Below are positions 55,239 through 64,000 of a stretch of 64,000 bases of DNA, one piece after another (position 1 is the stretch's first letter; each line of letters begins with the position of its first letter). The position numbers and the translations under genes were made by a program. The stretch covers positions 84,982 to 148,981 of the forward strand of contig DF239959.1 of NCBI GenBank assembly GCA_000507305.1, read 5' to 3'. Source of the stretch: Breviolum minutum Mf 1.05b.01. Taxonomy: Eukaryota; Sar; Dinophyceae; Suessiales; Symbiodiniaceae. The notes below the pieces were generated by a model that was given only the letters and a program-made list of their open reading frames with translations, was not told the DNA's origin and searched no databases.

Positions 55239-55340
55239 TCAAACAAAGCAAACACAACCCCTTCCGCATCTTTCCTCCACTGCAATTGCTTGCACCTGGA
55301 CTTCCCTTTGCTCGACCAACCAGGCCAGCCTAAGGTTGGC
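55239..55340 (-). CDS. terminal exon, coiled-coil-like
   Basis: A very strong acceptor (GCTTGCTTTTGCAG) opens 33 codons and a stop in phase 0. It reads ANLRLAWLVEQREVQVQAIA, then ERCGRGCVCFV, a helical segment ending in Cys-rich sequence. GC-rich third positions hold through the helix. Unknown family. Confidence 0.52.
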   Translation of the reverse strand, partial: ANLRLAWLVEQREVQVQAIAVEERCGRGCVCFV

Positions 55341-55393
55341 CTGCAAAAGCAAGCAAAAGACATGAACATTCCATACGGGTTGCTGGGGTTGTA

Positions 55394-55497
55394 CCCTCCC
55401 TGAACTACTCACATAGCCCTTGAACATAGGCCATCCCAAAGAAACTTTCATCTTCCAACCACCCATTTTCAGGGCCTATGTTAGTTTCAGGGGAGGG
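55394..55497. mobile_element. MITE, CCCTCCCTGAA family
   Basis: Left CCCTCCCTGAACTA and right TTAGTTTCAGGGGAGGG, with TA at both ends (GTAC on both sides). It contains the complement of CCTGAAAATGGGTGGTTGG. The left junction reads GG|GTACCC and the right TTTCAG|GG, so the element could in principle be spliced as an intron. Confidence 0.75.
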
Positions 55498-55499
55498 TA

Positions 55500-56170
55500 C
55501 ATGACTTTTTTGCTGCTGTGGTTATACGCAGTGATCGATGGGTATACAGTTGGAAATAAATAAATAGCATCATTTCATGTTATTGCCTGGTTGCCTGGTT
55601 CAAGATGCATGAAAACATAGCATGATCAACATCAAGAATCAAATGAAACAAAACAAATGTGCATCCTACATATTGAAGCGGGAGTGTTCTGTTTACAAAT
55701 CATCTTACCCATCCAAACATCATCACCCTTCCCCCCCAAGTGAACAGTCCCACTTCTAAACAACTCCCGACTGATGCTATCCTTTCGGCTGATGGAAAGG
55801 TATACCTGAGCCCTCTACCCATCTCCAGCCACAACGGCTTTGGAATTGACCTGTCACAATTTCTCTGATTACTTGGCAGGGATGGTGAAAATCATTCTAC
55901 GCGTGGGAGCAAGAAAAAGATTGCACACAAAAACACTATGTCGTTTAAAATCTCAACTTCCATTGTTTGGTGAGGCTTCTCTGAACCAAATGGACGGATG
56001 TTTTCAACAAAGTTATATGTACACTGTGAACCAGCCTCTGCGCGTATGACTGCTGCCTCAGTTGACTGAGATGAGGTGTGTTCTCCCTCTCAGAAATTGA
56101 CTTTCCTACCATCTGTCTCTACCTATCTTTGACATTATTTGTCCAAGAAACGGAAGGCCACCATCATGTA
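55500..56170. other. no gene recognised
   Basis: No supported exon; the short plus-strand frame at 55840-56049 lacks splice sites. Confidence 0.4.
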
Positions 56171-56176
56171 TACATA

Positions 56177-56279
56177 CACCCCTGAAGTTTAACATAGCCC
56201 CTGAAAATGGATGGTTGGAAGACTGTTTTCCTTCTGGGAGGGTAACTTTTCAGGGGCGAGCTGTTAAACTTCAGGTGGG
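56177..56279. mobile_element. MITE, CCCCTGAAGTTTAACA subtype
   Basis: Left CACCCCTGAAGTTTAACATA and right, in complement, CCCACCTGAAGTTTAACAG, with TA at both ends. The interior CCCTGAAAATGGATGGTTGG is shared with 45993-46098. Confidence 0.75.
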
Positions 56280-56355
56280 TACGTGTCCAAGTCATGCAAT
56301 ACCCATCTAGATCGCAAACGTGCTGACATCTTTGTTGATCTCTACCCTTCTCCAG

Positions 56356-56495
56356 GTATCCCCACCAAGGTCCCTTTTCGAATGGCTGGTGCGAAGCAAT
56401 CCCACCTCAGAGAGGAAAGGAAAATGCCTTGGAAATGGGTCCATAGATATGGCTGTATTATCAGGGATTGGCATATAGATATGCATGTGTTGAAG
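56356..56495 (+). CDS. candidate internal exon, unknown protein
   Basis: A CTACCCTTCTCCAG acceptor and a TTGAAG|GTATAG donor bound 140 nt. It reads IPTKVPFRMAGAKQSHLREE, then MPWKWVHRYG and onward. The first half is more coding-like than the second. It starts 77 nt after a MITE. Confidence 0.38.
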
Positions 56496-56684
56496 GTATA
56501 GCTTTTAACAAGGCGAGGTAAAATCTTAGAAGGAAAAATACAGTTGACATATAAAAATGTTAGGTTGATAGTGAAGAGATGTGAATGGCTCAGCTACTCT
56601 GACTCTCAAATTCTGTGATACCTGGACTACCCTGTCTGGCTGTGAGCAACGGTAAGAATACAACATAATCCCCATGTATCCCTA

Positions 56685-56785
56685 CTGTTGATGGCAGAAA
56701 TCCTGCACCAGTTGATATGGTAAATATCCCATTATTTATGGAGTTTTTTACATCCCAGGTGGTGCAGGATTTCTTCCATCAACAG
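56685..56785. mobile_element. MITE, CTGTTGATGGAAGAAATCC family
   Basis: 101 bp between TA dinucleotides. The left end CTGTTGATGGCAGAAATCC and the right, in complement, CTGTTGATGGAAGAAATCC match over about 26 nt with one mismatch. TA target duplication is typical of Tc1/mariner-type nonautonomous elements. Confidence 0.85.
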
Positions 56786-57040
56786 TAGTGCACCTGGTTG
56801 ATTGCCATTGCCAAACCATCCAAGTAGTTTTTTACGAAAGTTACCCCCCCCAATCAACTCCAACCAGGCTTCCCGAACAGCACAAGCATGGCATATGCCT
56901 TAGGAAACATGTCAGCTCGTTTCGGCCCCGATGTACTACTATAGTGCTTGGACATGTTTTTCCCTTTCTTGTTTGAGGAGACCAAGTGACCCCCACATCC
57001 ATGAAAACCAATGGCTATTTCCTCATCACTTACTACCAAG

Positions 57041-57192
57041 ATGCAGCCGCCACCACGGCGGGGGAAGCCACATGTGAGCTGCTTGGAGAACTGCTACCGG
57101 ACCTGGGTGAGGATGGCATCTTTATACAGGAAATGGATGGACTGGACGGGTATGAATCGGAATTGGGGAACCTCCCTATATTTGCTGGATAA
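57041..57192 (+). CDS. terminal exon, acidic C-terminus
   Basis: A CTTACTACCAAG acceptor opens AAATTAGEATCELLGELLPD, then LGEDGIFIQEMDGLDGYESE, ending PIFAG at TAA. The frame also extends upstream to an ATG at 57001 and an alternative start at 56986. Acidic with good codon bias. No domain is recognised. Confidence 0.52.
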
Positions 57193-58099
57193 AAATTGTT
57201 GGTATAGCAATGGAATTGGGGTGTCATATTTCAGGAAGGAGTCATCATCGAGCCATCCTTGTGCGGTAAAGTAGCATTTGTTTGGATTACAATGGATGTG
57301 ATGTAATTACCAGCGCTATGTGAAATTCCAAATGGGACTGCTTGCTATACAATATCTACGAGTACAACATGCTCAACTAGGTGAGGTGCGCATCCCCCAA
57401 AAGTCCTGTTCAGCCCAAAAAGACAACTTAGCTCCCAAATTACCACATGGCTATTCCTCAGGGCGCAGGAAATAATCTTTTTGGATCTTTTTGCTGGTGT
57501 CACAGCAAAATGACTTGCAAGACATTTCAGGATTCTTCCACCTTTCATCACTCAAAATTCAGAATCTGAGAAGGGAAAGAAGTATCAAAGAAGGGTATTG
57601 GCCACAGCATCCATTTTCTGGTTTGAAACTTCCAAGAAAAAGGTTCATAACTTCGGAATGGAACTTTCTGTATGGCAGCCTGGCAACTTCTGCCAGAAAT
57701 GTATTGCACTAAGTTCCTGGGACCGTCCACTCTGATGTCAACCGGGCCTTCTTAGTTGGCAATACGCCCCCCCATGAATGGTAAGCTGCTACTACAAATT
57801 AGACACCACCAAATAAAACCAAAGGGTGGTGTTCATGCTGCATGGAAATGATGTTCAAAAACGATTCACCAAACAACTCAGCTGAAACAAGGAATTCAGC
57901 AACCAATAAAAAATCATCCGTATCATTCACCCCACACCTACCACGTTGAAGCCAAGGAACACTGAACATTGGTCTAGTAGCACAGAACCTATCCATGTTC
58001 AACGTTTTCAGCAAAAGTCAAGTGATGTTTAACATACTCAAGACTTTGATGACAAAAAAGCTGTATTTCAAAAACACAAATTTTTGACATCTACTACAG

Positions 58100-58302
58100 T
58101 AGGTGATTTGAAAGAATCTGAAGATCTTAGGCTCCATCTGGAATTCCAAGCTGACATCGCTCTAATTGCTGAACTCTGTCCGTCTGAGATGAAGACTACA
58201 AGCAGCTTCACCACCACAATGCCACCTTGGTCTATATATAGCTTAGCCCAAACATCAAAGATGTGTTGGAAACGAAACGCTTCCTTGGATTTATTTCATT
58301 GA
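58100..58302 (+). CDS. candidate exon, unknown protein
   Basis: An ATCTACTACAG acceptor opens GDLKESEDLRLHLEFQADIA, then LIAELCPSEMKTTSSF. The coding-like part covers about 40 codons. The tail to the stop at 58302 is less convincing, so the 3' end is uncertain. Confidence 0.4.
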
Positions 58303-58619
58303 AGAATAAGATAAATTTACGCAGAGTACGAGTATGATGCAAAAATATGGCAAATGTATTGTTCATTATTGTTTCACTATGGTATGACAGCACAGGCCGA
58401 GTTGAAAACATGTTGGCCACGGGTCAAAACAAACCCACAAGAGAAGTCAAACCCCAAGCCAAAGCAGACAAGAAAAGAAAAGTAGAATACCATTGAGTGT
58501 GTTCAACATTCGCACAGATCCAAAATGATCCGAAGGACCTTTAACATCAATTTGTTATTAATCCCAAACTCAGATTAGTCAAGCCAGGTTCGCCTGTCTT
58601 GGCTGAGTGAAACACCTTA

Positions 58620-58806
58620 ACAACTTCATCTCATCTCTCAGGTTCAACTCAGCTCCTGACAAGCTCCCAGCATCATTACCAGTGAGATCGGTGCGACCCA
58701 CCACAACTGCACCACACCTCAAAAAAGGTCGAAAAACTCGTTACTTGACATGGGTTGCAATGTTGGAAAGGTTGGAGTGGTTGATGGTTGGGTTAGGAAG
58801 TGGCTA
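58620..58806 (+). CDS. candidate terminal exon, weak
   Basis: A CATCTCATCTCTCAG acceptor opens FNSAPDKLPASLPVRSVRPT, continuing basic and hydrophobic to a stop. The splice site is good but the codon bias is poor. Confidence 0.28.
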
Positions 58807-59098
58807 GGTGAAGTAATAGTCAAATGAAAGTTAGAGATGATGTCAGGAGAGATGGAATAGAAAAGCTTCAATCACAATCACCTACAATCCATTGCAGTCC
58901 TATGGGCTATAAACCTTTCAAATCAAGTAAAGCAAGTGTTTCCAGGTTTCCCACTGTTTCAGCCATCAACATCTCTCACTTCAAAAACCCATCAAATCCC
59001 CATCCCCAACGCACCGCACGTTGTTTAGTTTCGTCGCTTTTTTTGCTTCTCCCCGCAACGGTGGGCGCACGGCCGGGTGTCTAGATCTTCGTGGCAGG

Positions 59099-59202
59099 AC
59101 CGTCCTGGAAACATGGCCCCTGAAAAATGGATAGTTGGGAGACTACTTTCCTTTTGGGGATAGGCCTATTTTTCAGGTGCTGTGTTCGTTTCGGGGAGGG
59201 GT
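59099..59202. mobile_element. MITE, CCCTGAAAAATGGATAG variant
   Basis: Left TCCTGGAAACATGGCCCCTG and right, in complement, CCCCTCCCCGAAACGAACAC pair imperfectly. The inner CCCCTGAAAAATGGATAGTT matches the family interior. Confidence 0.6.
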
Positions 59203-59579
59203 AGTTTCTACAGGATACAGGTCAGTCACAGGTGCTCCCTGATGTATCAAATACAGATTGAGAATAGAGAGGAATCTGTAGAAATATTGGATGATATTTG
59301 ATTGAACTTGATCCAAATCAAATATAGCAACATGTTATGCCAGTAGGCATGCTGTTGAGCTGGTTGTTTCTCAATTTTGGGGTGGGCGAATTCTTCCCCA
59401 AATCAATGGCTATGTTTGAATGTACTTTCGTAACCTTATCCTCATTCCTTATCCCCATTCCTGCCTGACCTTATTCCCCAAAAATCCCTTCTTTATTTCC
59501 ACTTCACCATCCATCCATCCATCCACCAACCCCTGCGCATATCACGTTTCTCCGTTTCACTCGATAAAAAAACCGTCCT

Positions 59580-59690
59580 TTAGGCAATGACATAGCATTG
59601 CTCCGCTCCAAGACCTGCACGATCTTCGTACAAATGAAAACGTACCGCTTGGCCCTGCATCAAAGGTTCTTGACTGATCACATCCTTGGC
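59580..59690 (-). CDS. terminal exon, cold-shock-domain-like
   Basis: A CATCATCTAAG acceptor in phase 0 opens 36 codons to TAA: AKDVISQEPLMQGQAVRFHL, then EDRAGLGAEQCYVIA. The pattern L-x-x-GQ-x-V-x-F-(8-11)-G-x-x-A-x-x-V matches the last strands of the cold shock domain, an OB-fold that binds single-stranded nucleic acid. The RNP motifs should be in an upstream exon at higher coordinates, which I did not find. Confidence 0.48.
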   Translation of the reverse strand, partial: AKDVISQEPLMQGQAVRFHLYEDRAGLGAEQCYVIA

Positions 59691-59869
59691 CTTAGATGAT
59701 GGATGGTGGGTTGGGTGATGTTGGGTTGGGTTGGTTGGAGAAGTGGGTGGTGGAGCCCAAACTTTCTTGGTGATTGTGAAGATTTTGCCGAGTTGAAGTA
59801 GATTGTGTACAGTACATGAATCATTTTGTTAATATCAAGCTGGAAGTAGGGAGTAATGGAACAAATCAG

Positions 59870-59959
59870 GTCAGTGATGCCCGGACCGGAAAAGTTTTTG
59901 AGTTTCGATCAAAGGCATGGAAGGCTAAAAGATTGTTCCGCAACACTCGCATCGTTTAG
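59870..59959 (+). CDS. terminal exon, basic C-terminus
   Basis: An ACAAATCAG acceptor in phase 0 opens 29 codons to TAG: VSDARTGKVFEFRSKAWKAK and then RLFRNTRIV. Basic, with coding-like codons. It lies 180 nt from the minus-strand 59580-59690 exon, so two genes would start or end back to back here. Confidence 0.48.
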   Translation, partial: VSDARTGKVFEFRSKAWKAKRLFRNTRIV

Positions 59960-60059
59960 AATCCCAAAACTAGAAACTAAGACAAAAAAATCAAAGCTAT
60001 ACAGAAATTCATCCCATCTCCCTATCCCACCAACTTTATTGTTTTTCTCACGTTTTTAA

Positions 60060-61380
60060 TACGCCAAGGTCACGTGGATGTAAATTTGCCCCTGACGCGA
60101 GAAAGCTCTGGGATGATTCAACTGCTGCCTCAATGGGAGCTGTTCATTTGATTCATTTGGGAGCTTCAAAGTTTGAAGTTGTGGCTTCAAGCTACGTGTT
60201 TTCTGGTGGTATGGCAGTACCTGTGTTTACAAATGTAAATCAATGAGTACATGTACTCATATATATATAATATAGATATTATGTGTGTAAAGATATGTGT
60301 GTGCGGACTTGACTTCAGACTTAAGATATGCTAATGTCATGATTTTGTTCACAGGATGCTACAGTGCGCTTCTTTCTTTTTGCAATATGTAAAGATACCA
60401 TAGTTCTATTGCCTGAGAGGTAGCCAACAGCAGCCCGTGTTTATATAACGCGAAATCATGTCATAATAAACTCAAACTTCAGAACCAAACCAGTGCAGGC
60501 ATGGTACTTGAAGTGACTAGCAGCAGCAACCAAATGACAAAAAAATATAAAGGAACCAATTCCATCAAACTTGGAAAAACTCATCAATGAATCATTTCCA
60601 ACATGACACAAGACCATTCCAAGAGTATGAGTAATTATCTCTATTATCCTTCAATTTAACATAATTTAACCCATTATATATATGTATATCCCTTTATATG
60701 TAACCTCCTTATATCCCCTTATATGTGTTGTGGAATTTCCCTTCCCCTTATTAAAAAAAAGAAAACACCTCCTTCGATGCAACAAAAGATGCTCTGGCTG
60801 AATCCATCCAATGGCACCTCTCCAACTCCTTGGTGACTGGGATGTTGTTTTTTTGATCCAACTGAGAGTCTCCAACGTTGTTCTTCAAAAACCCGGTGAC
60901 GTGACATGACTTTCCATTGATATGGGATGTGTTTTTTGTTTAAATTTTCATGGCTTATATGAATTTATGCCTACTAGATAACTGGGCAATATATAATCTC
61001 TTCTCACTGAACTCTTCTCACTTGAGACAAGTTTGTAAGTCAACTTGTGGATTGAAAACACAGAAAGTCAGAAGCCAAAAAACAATTCTCCCAGGGCTTT
61101 GCGCTTTCCTGTATTGCCTTATGCAACGAAACCAAACCTGCCAAGGTGAATGATCTATAACAGCACTCTGAGGCACTCTGTTTGATTATATCAAAAGTGT
61201 ACTAGGTCGTGATCGTAGCTTACAAATCTTCAAAGTGGCTTCTTATTCTATATAAATACATGCACCTAGCTCTAAATATGTACCTCTTTCGCAGTACCTG
61301 TTGCCCTCCAAAACCAAAATCATGCTTCCCACCCTTACCCCCAAGTCCCTCCAAAAACAATCCCATAGGATCCATGTATC
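60060..61380. other. no gene recognised
   Basis: AT-rich with TA microsatellites near 60260 and 60680. A minus-strand patch at 60.76-60.9 kb is open in two frames but unsupported. Confidence 0.4.
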
Positions 61381-61384
61381 AAAT

Positions 61385-61432
61385 ATTTACCTACATTGAG
61401 TTGATTTTTATGCTCAAATGTAGGTGTAAATA
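61385..61432. repeat. short palindrome, TTTACCTACATT family
   Basis: ATTTACCTACATTGAGTTGA pairs with TCAAATGTAGGTGTAAATA. Same stem as 32896-32984. Confidence 0.6.
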
Positions 61433-61439
61433 CATCAGT

Positions 61440-62960
61440 CCCATGGATGCGCCCTATGGGAATACCAACAAAGGTCATCCAAAATCCACCTCCCAAGCCT
61501 TTCCCAACTGTAAAGACGATACCAAAATCATCCAAAATCATCAAAACAATCTCTCTCACCTCCCCCACCCTTCCCAAACTGTTTTGATATTCAAGGATCG
61601 CAACAACTCCGTTCAACGGTTCCGCGCTCAAGCGCGTACGCGACAACTTGGGTCCAGCTGGTTGCAAGCCCGGCTGTGTGGGTCGTGATGGTGGTGGTGG
61701 CGGTGGTTGAGTAGTAACAGGTACTGCTGTGACCAGGTCGAAAATGTGTTTCTCCTTGGTGGATCTGGTGGGATTTTTTGTTGATGAAGATGGTTGAAAC
61801 ATGTTGAACAGAAAAAGTGAGACTAGTATCATAACTGCTGTAATTCACCTTGCTCCCGGAGGACCCAAATGAGCGATTTTTACGTAAAGGTTGTGTTAGA
61901 CTTTGCACAGTTGCAACAGGGATCTTCTGAAACATCCAAACAATTGAAGAACAACAGTATTCGACATGACACCGATTGGGGAAAGGCAGGTGGTGTCAGT
62001 GATGTAGACTCATGACGTCTAACAATTGCTATCTTTGATTTCCTCAGGAGTACGAGTGATTAAGTGCTACATCAGTGATATCACATCATATTTCCATCAA
62101 AAGGTAAGTATCGGCCGCCAGGACATTGGTGAAGAAACCTTCAATGATGCAGGGACGTTGACCTCGCACTTCTTCACGTAACAAATTGATTTTGGCATTC
62201 GATTGCTTACCTTGGGAAAAAGGCGGCTTCAGTGCGTGTTCTGTGTTTTTTTTTGTGGAAGGGGGTGGGCAAGAAACAAAAGCGACTGTAATGTTTCTTT
62301 AGGTGTTATCTTTTTTCTCAACCACCCATCTGCAAGATTTCACATATTTGTTTGTCAACTATATCTACCTACATAGATTATCTTCAACAAACTATCGATG
62401 AGGGGTGCATTATTGAAAATCATCCAATGGTGGACTCCAACGAAGGCCCTGTGTACTGAGGCGGAGATGTCTTAACAAAAATTGACGGTAAGTGTGGTTT
62501 TTGGCTTATGAACTCTTATGAAATGTCTCATAGAGTTTCTTGGGCTTGAAGTTTGTACTGATATTCCAGCCTTTTAACTTCTTAGAGTACCTGTTTTTTT
62601 TGGGGGGGGTGACAGTCCTACACAAGTTGGTCTTTGGATTCTATGAAGGCCCATTATATACCTCTTCATAAGCACTCTAAAGGTCTCCATAAACACTATG
62701 CGAGATTAGAAAACTTCATGGCCATCTAGCAACTTCACCACCCATTTCGGTGATGGCTATGTGCTAATCCATCACTAAAGTATGTCACATCCGAAAGAGT
62801 AAGCAATCATCAACCCTCCTTAGGTGAACTTTTTCACCACACATTTACAGTTACCAACCCTCCTGGGGTATATAAATTTAACATCAGAATGGTTGGAATC
62901 TCCCCCCAAAACCGACCTCCATGCGGTCCTACACCACCGGCGTTTGACATCCCAGTGACG
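61440..62960. other. no gene resolved; one GC-rich island
   Basis: A GC-rich island at 61590-61700 is open on both strands (minus: a Pro-rich stretch, then LSAEPLNGVVAIL). I could not choose a strand or find paired splice sites. The rest shows nothing convincing. Confidence 0.35.
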
Positions 62961-62963
62961 TAC

Positions 62964-63032
62964 TCGTCCCAAGACCCATCCCTGCTTGCCGATGACGACC
63001 CCAGCCGCTTCAGCACGAACAAATAGAGTCAC
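62964..63032 (-). CDS. internal exon, KH-domain-like
   Basis: An acceptor TTTAAAG and a donor CGA|GTACGT bound 23 codons in phase 0: VTLFVRAEAAGVVIGKQGWV, then LGR. The VIGKQG sequence matches the GxxG loop of type I KH domains, with the preceding V-x-x-x-x-A-G-x-VIG pattern. KH domains bind single-stranded RNA or DNA. No further KH exons were identified. Confidence 0.45.
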
Positions 63033-63378
63033 CTTTAAACGAGGCCAATGTGCTAAATGGTGGACCCTTTCCGGAAATGGAGTCCCAACTCGTGGTTTAC
63101 TGGAGTTTGTTGCTGAATTTTTGGTTAGTTTGTTTTTTCCTCCTATTACAAGTTTAAGGTCTGTTTTAGCCTGGTAGACCATTTCAGAGGGTATTTCCTT
63201 GGATAGAAAGCCATCACGCCTAGCCACCAACTAATAATTCACTGAGCAATACTGAGGAGGATATCAAAACTATGGAAAGAACAAGATGCGCCACCTTAAA
63301 AAGCATATGGCAAGTCACTCCCTCCAAAAAAATAATGGTATAAGTCAATACATTGAAATTGTCAAATCAAATTTCCAG

Positions 63379-63437
63379 GCAGCATCAGTATCGCCGACGG
63401 GAATCTTCTATTGCAATGGAAATGACGGTGCAACAGG
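63379..63437 (+). CDS. candidate internal exon, unknown protein
   Basis: An AATTTCCAG acceptor and a CAGG|GTAGAG donor bound 59 nt reading QHQYRRRESSIAMEMTVQQ. Short, with two other frames open. Confidence 0.33.
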
Positions 63438-63756
63438 GTAGAGGTTATGAAATTACGAGTTCTTCACGTCATTCATTGGTTGTGAAAAATATCCAGTGTT
63501 CCGCACTCAAAGAACACAACTTGGAATTGTTTATCCTCTCATGTGACTGATTGTATTACCTATGAGTCACTAGGGGTCCCAGACAGCCTCCAACCCCAAT
63601 CTATTTGAATCTCTTCAAGAACGTTCACCGCCATCCCCAACCTCTCAAAATCAATCATTCAAAACATTCCACCCCATCTAATGACTCAAAATCAGAAATC
63701 AACACATCATGGATCATACATCATACATAACTTTGCATTTTTTAATTCCACTAGTA

Positions 63757-63863
63757 CTGTTGATGGAAGAAATCCTGCACCAGTTGAGTTTGGGAGCTTA
63801 TCCCATTATTTACACAGTTTTTTTACATCCCAGGTGGTTGTTTGGGATTTCTTCCATCTACAG
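63757..63863. mobile_element. MITE, CTGTTGATGGAAGAAATCC family
   Basis: 107 bp between TA dinucleotides. CTGTTGATGGAAGAAATCC on the left; the right end, in complement, is CTGTAGATGGAAGAAATCC. The interior shares ATCCCATTATTT and TTTACATCCCAGGTGG with 56685-56785. Confidence 0.85.
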
Positions 63864-64000
63864 TATTGTTAGTGTTAAACCCAAGACACCGAGGTTTCAC
63901 CTGTAGGTTCCATACCCTCAGCCCTTTGAGCTGACATCATACGGCTATGAACCAATTCCTGAAAGCACCGAAAAAAAAAACGTGGATGGCGATGGATCCA

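Overview
The window looks like nuclear DNA from an intron-rich eukaryotic microalga. The base composition is AT-leaning, long stretches carry no open frame, and coding signal mostly appears as islands of about 45-180 nt. These islands are rich in G/C at third codon positions and bounded by canonical AG and GT splice sites. There are many short inverted-repeat elements, a decayed LINE-type reverse transcriptase of the kind I associate with dinoflagellate genomes, and HNH/NUMOD4-type genes also known from dinoflagellates and diatoms. I lean towards a dinoflagellate, with a diatom or other stramenopile as the alternative. This is inference, not proof.

Four intact long coding regions stand out, all on the minus strand and all intronless as read. 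Three are paralogous two-module HNH endonuclease-like proteins (9838-11019, 18135-19349, 20740-21960) with mitochondrial-looking N-termini. The fourth is a cytochrome P450 of about 503 residues (30089-31600) of mitochondrial-clan type.

Region by region: 0-8.3 kb holds scattered exon-like islands, mostly minus strand. 8.4-25.5 kb is a diverged tandem duplication (about 8.4-16.2 kb against 19.6-25.5 kb). It carries one HNH gene per copy, a third HNH gene between the copies, fragments resembling enoyl-CoA hydratase/isomerase, and a few small conserved exons. Copy 1 has an extra fold-back repeat that contains the 612-base assembly gap. 26-33 kb has a few exons and the P450. 33-39 kb is mostly repeats, including the LINE remnant and a cluster of TGCCATCAAT motifs. 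40.7-44 kb contains the best multi-exon gene candidate (minus strand) and a short membrane-anchored protein start. 45-64 kb alternates terminal-exon-like islands on both strands with at least two MITE families with TA target duplications.

I could not assemble complete multi-exon genes by eye, so most exon calls are single islands with modest confidence. Terminal inverted repeats of one MITE family contain a 3' splice-site-like sequence and one copy sits against a predicted acceptor, which makes introner-like behaviour worth testing.
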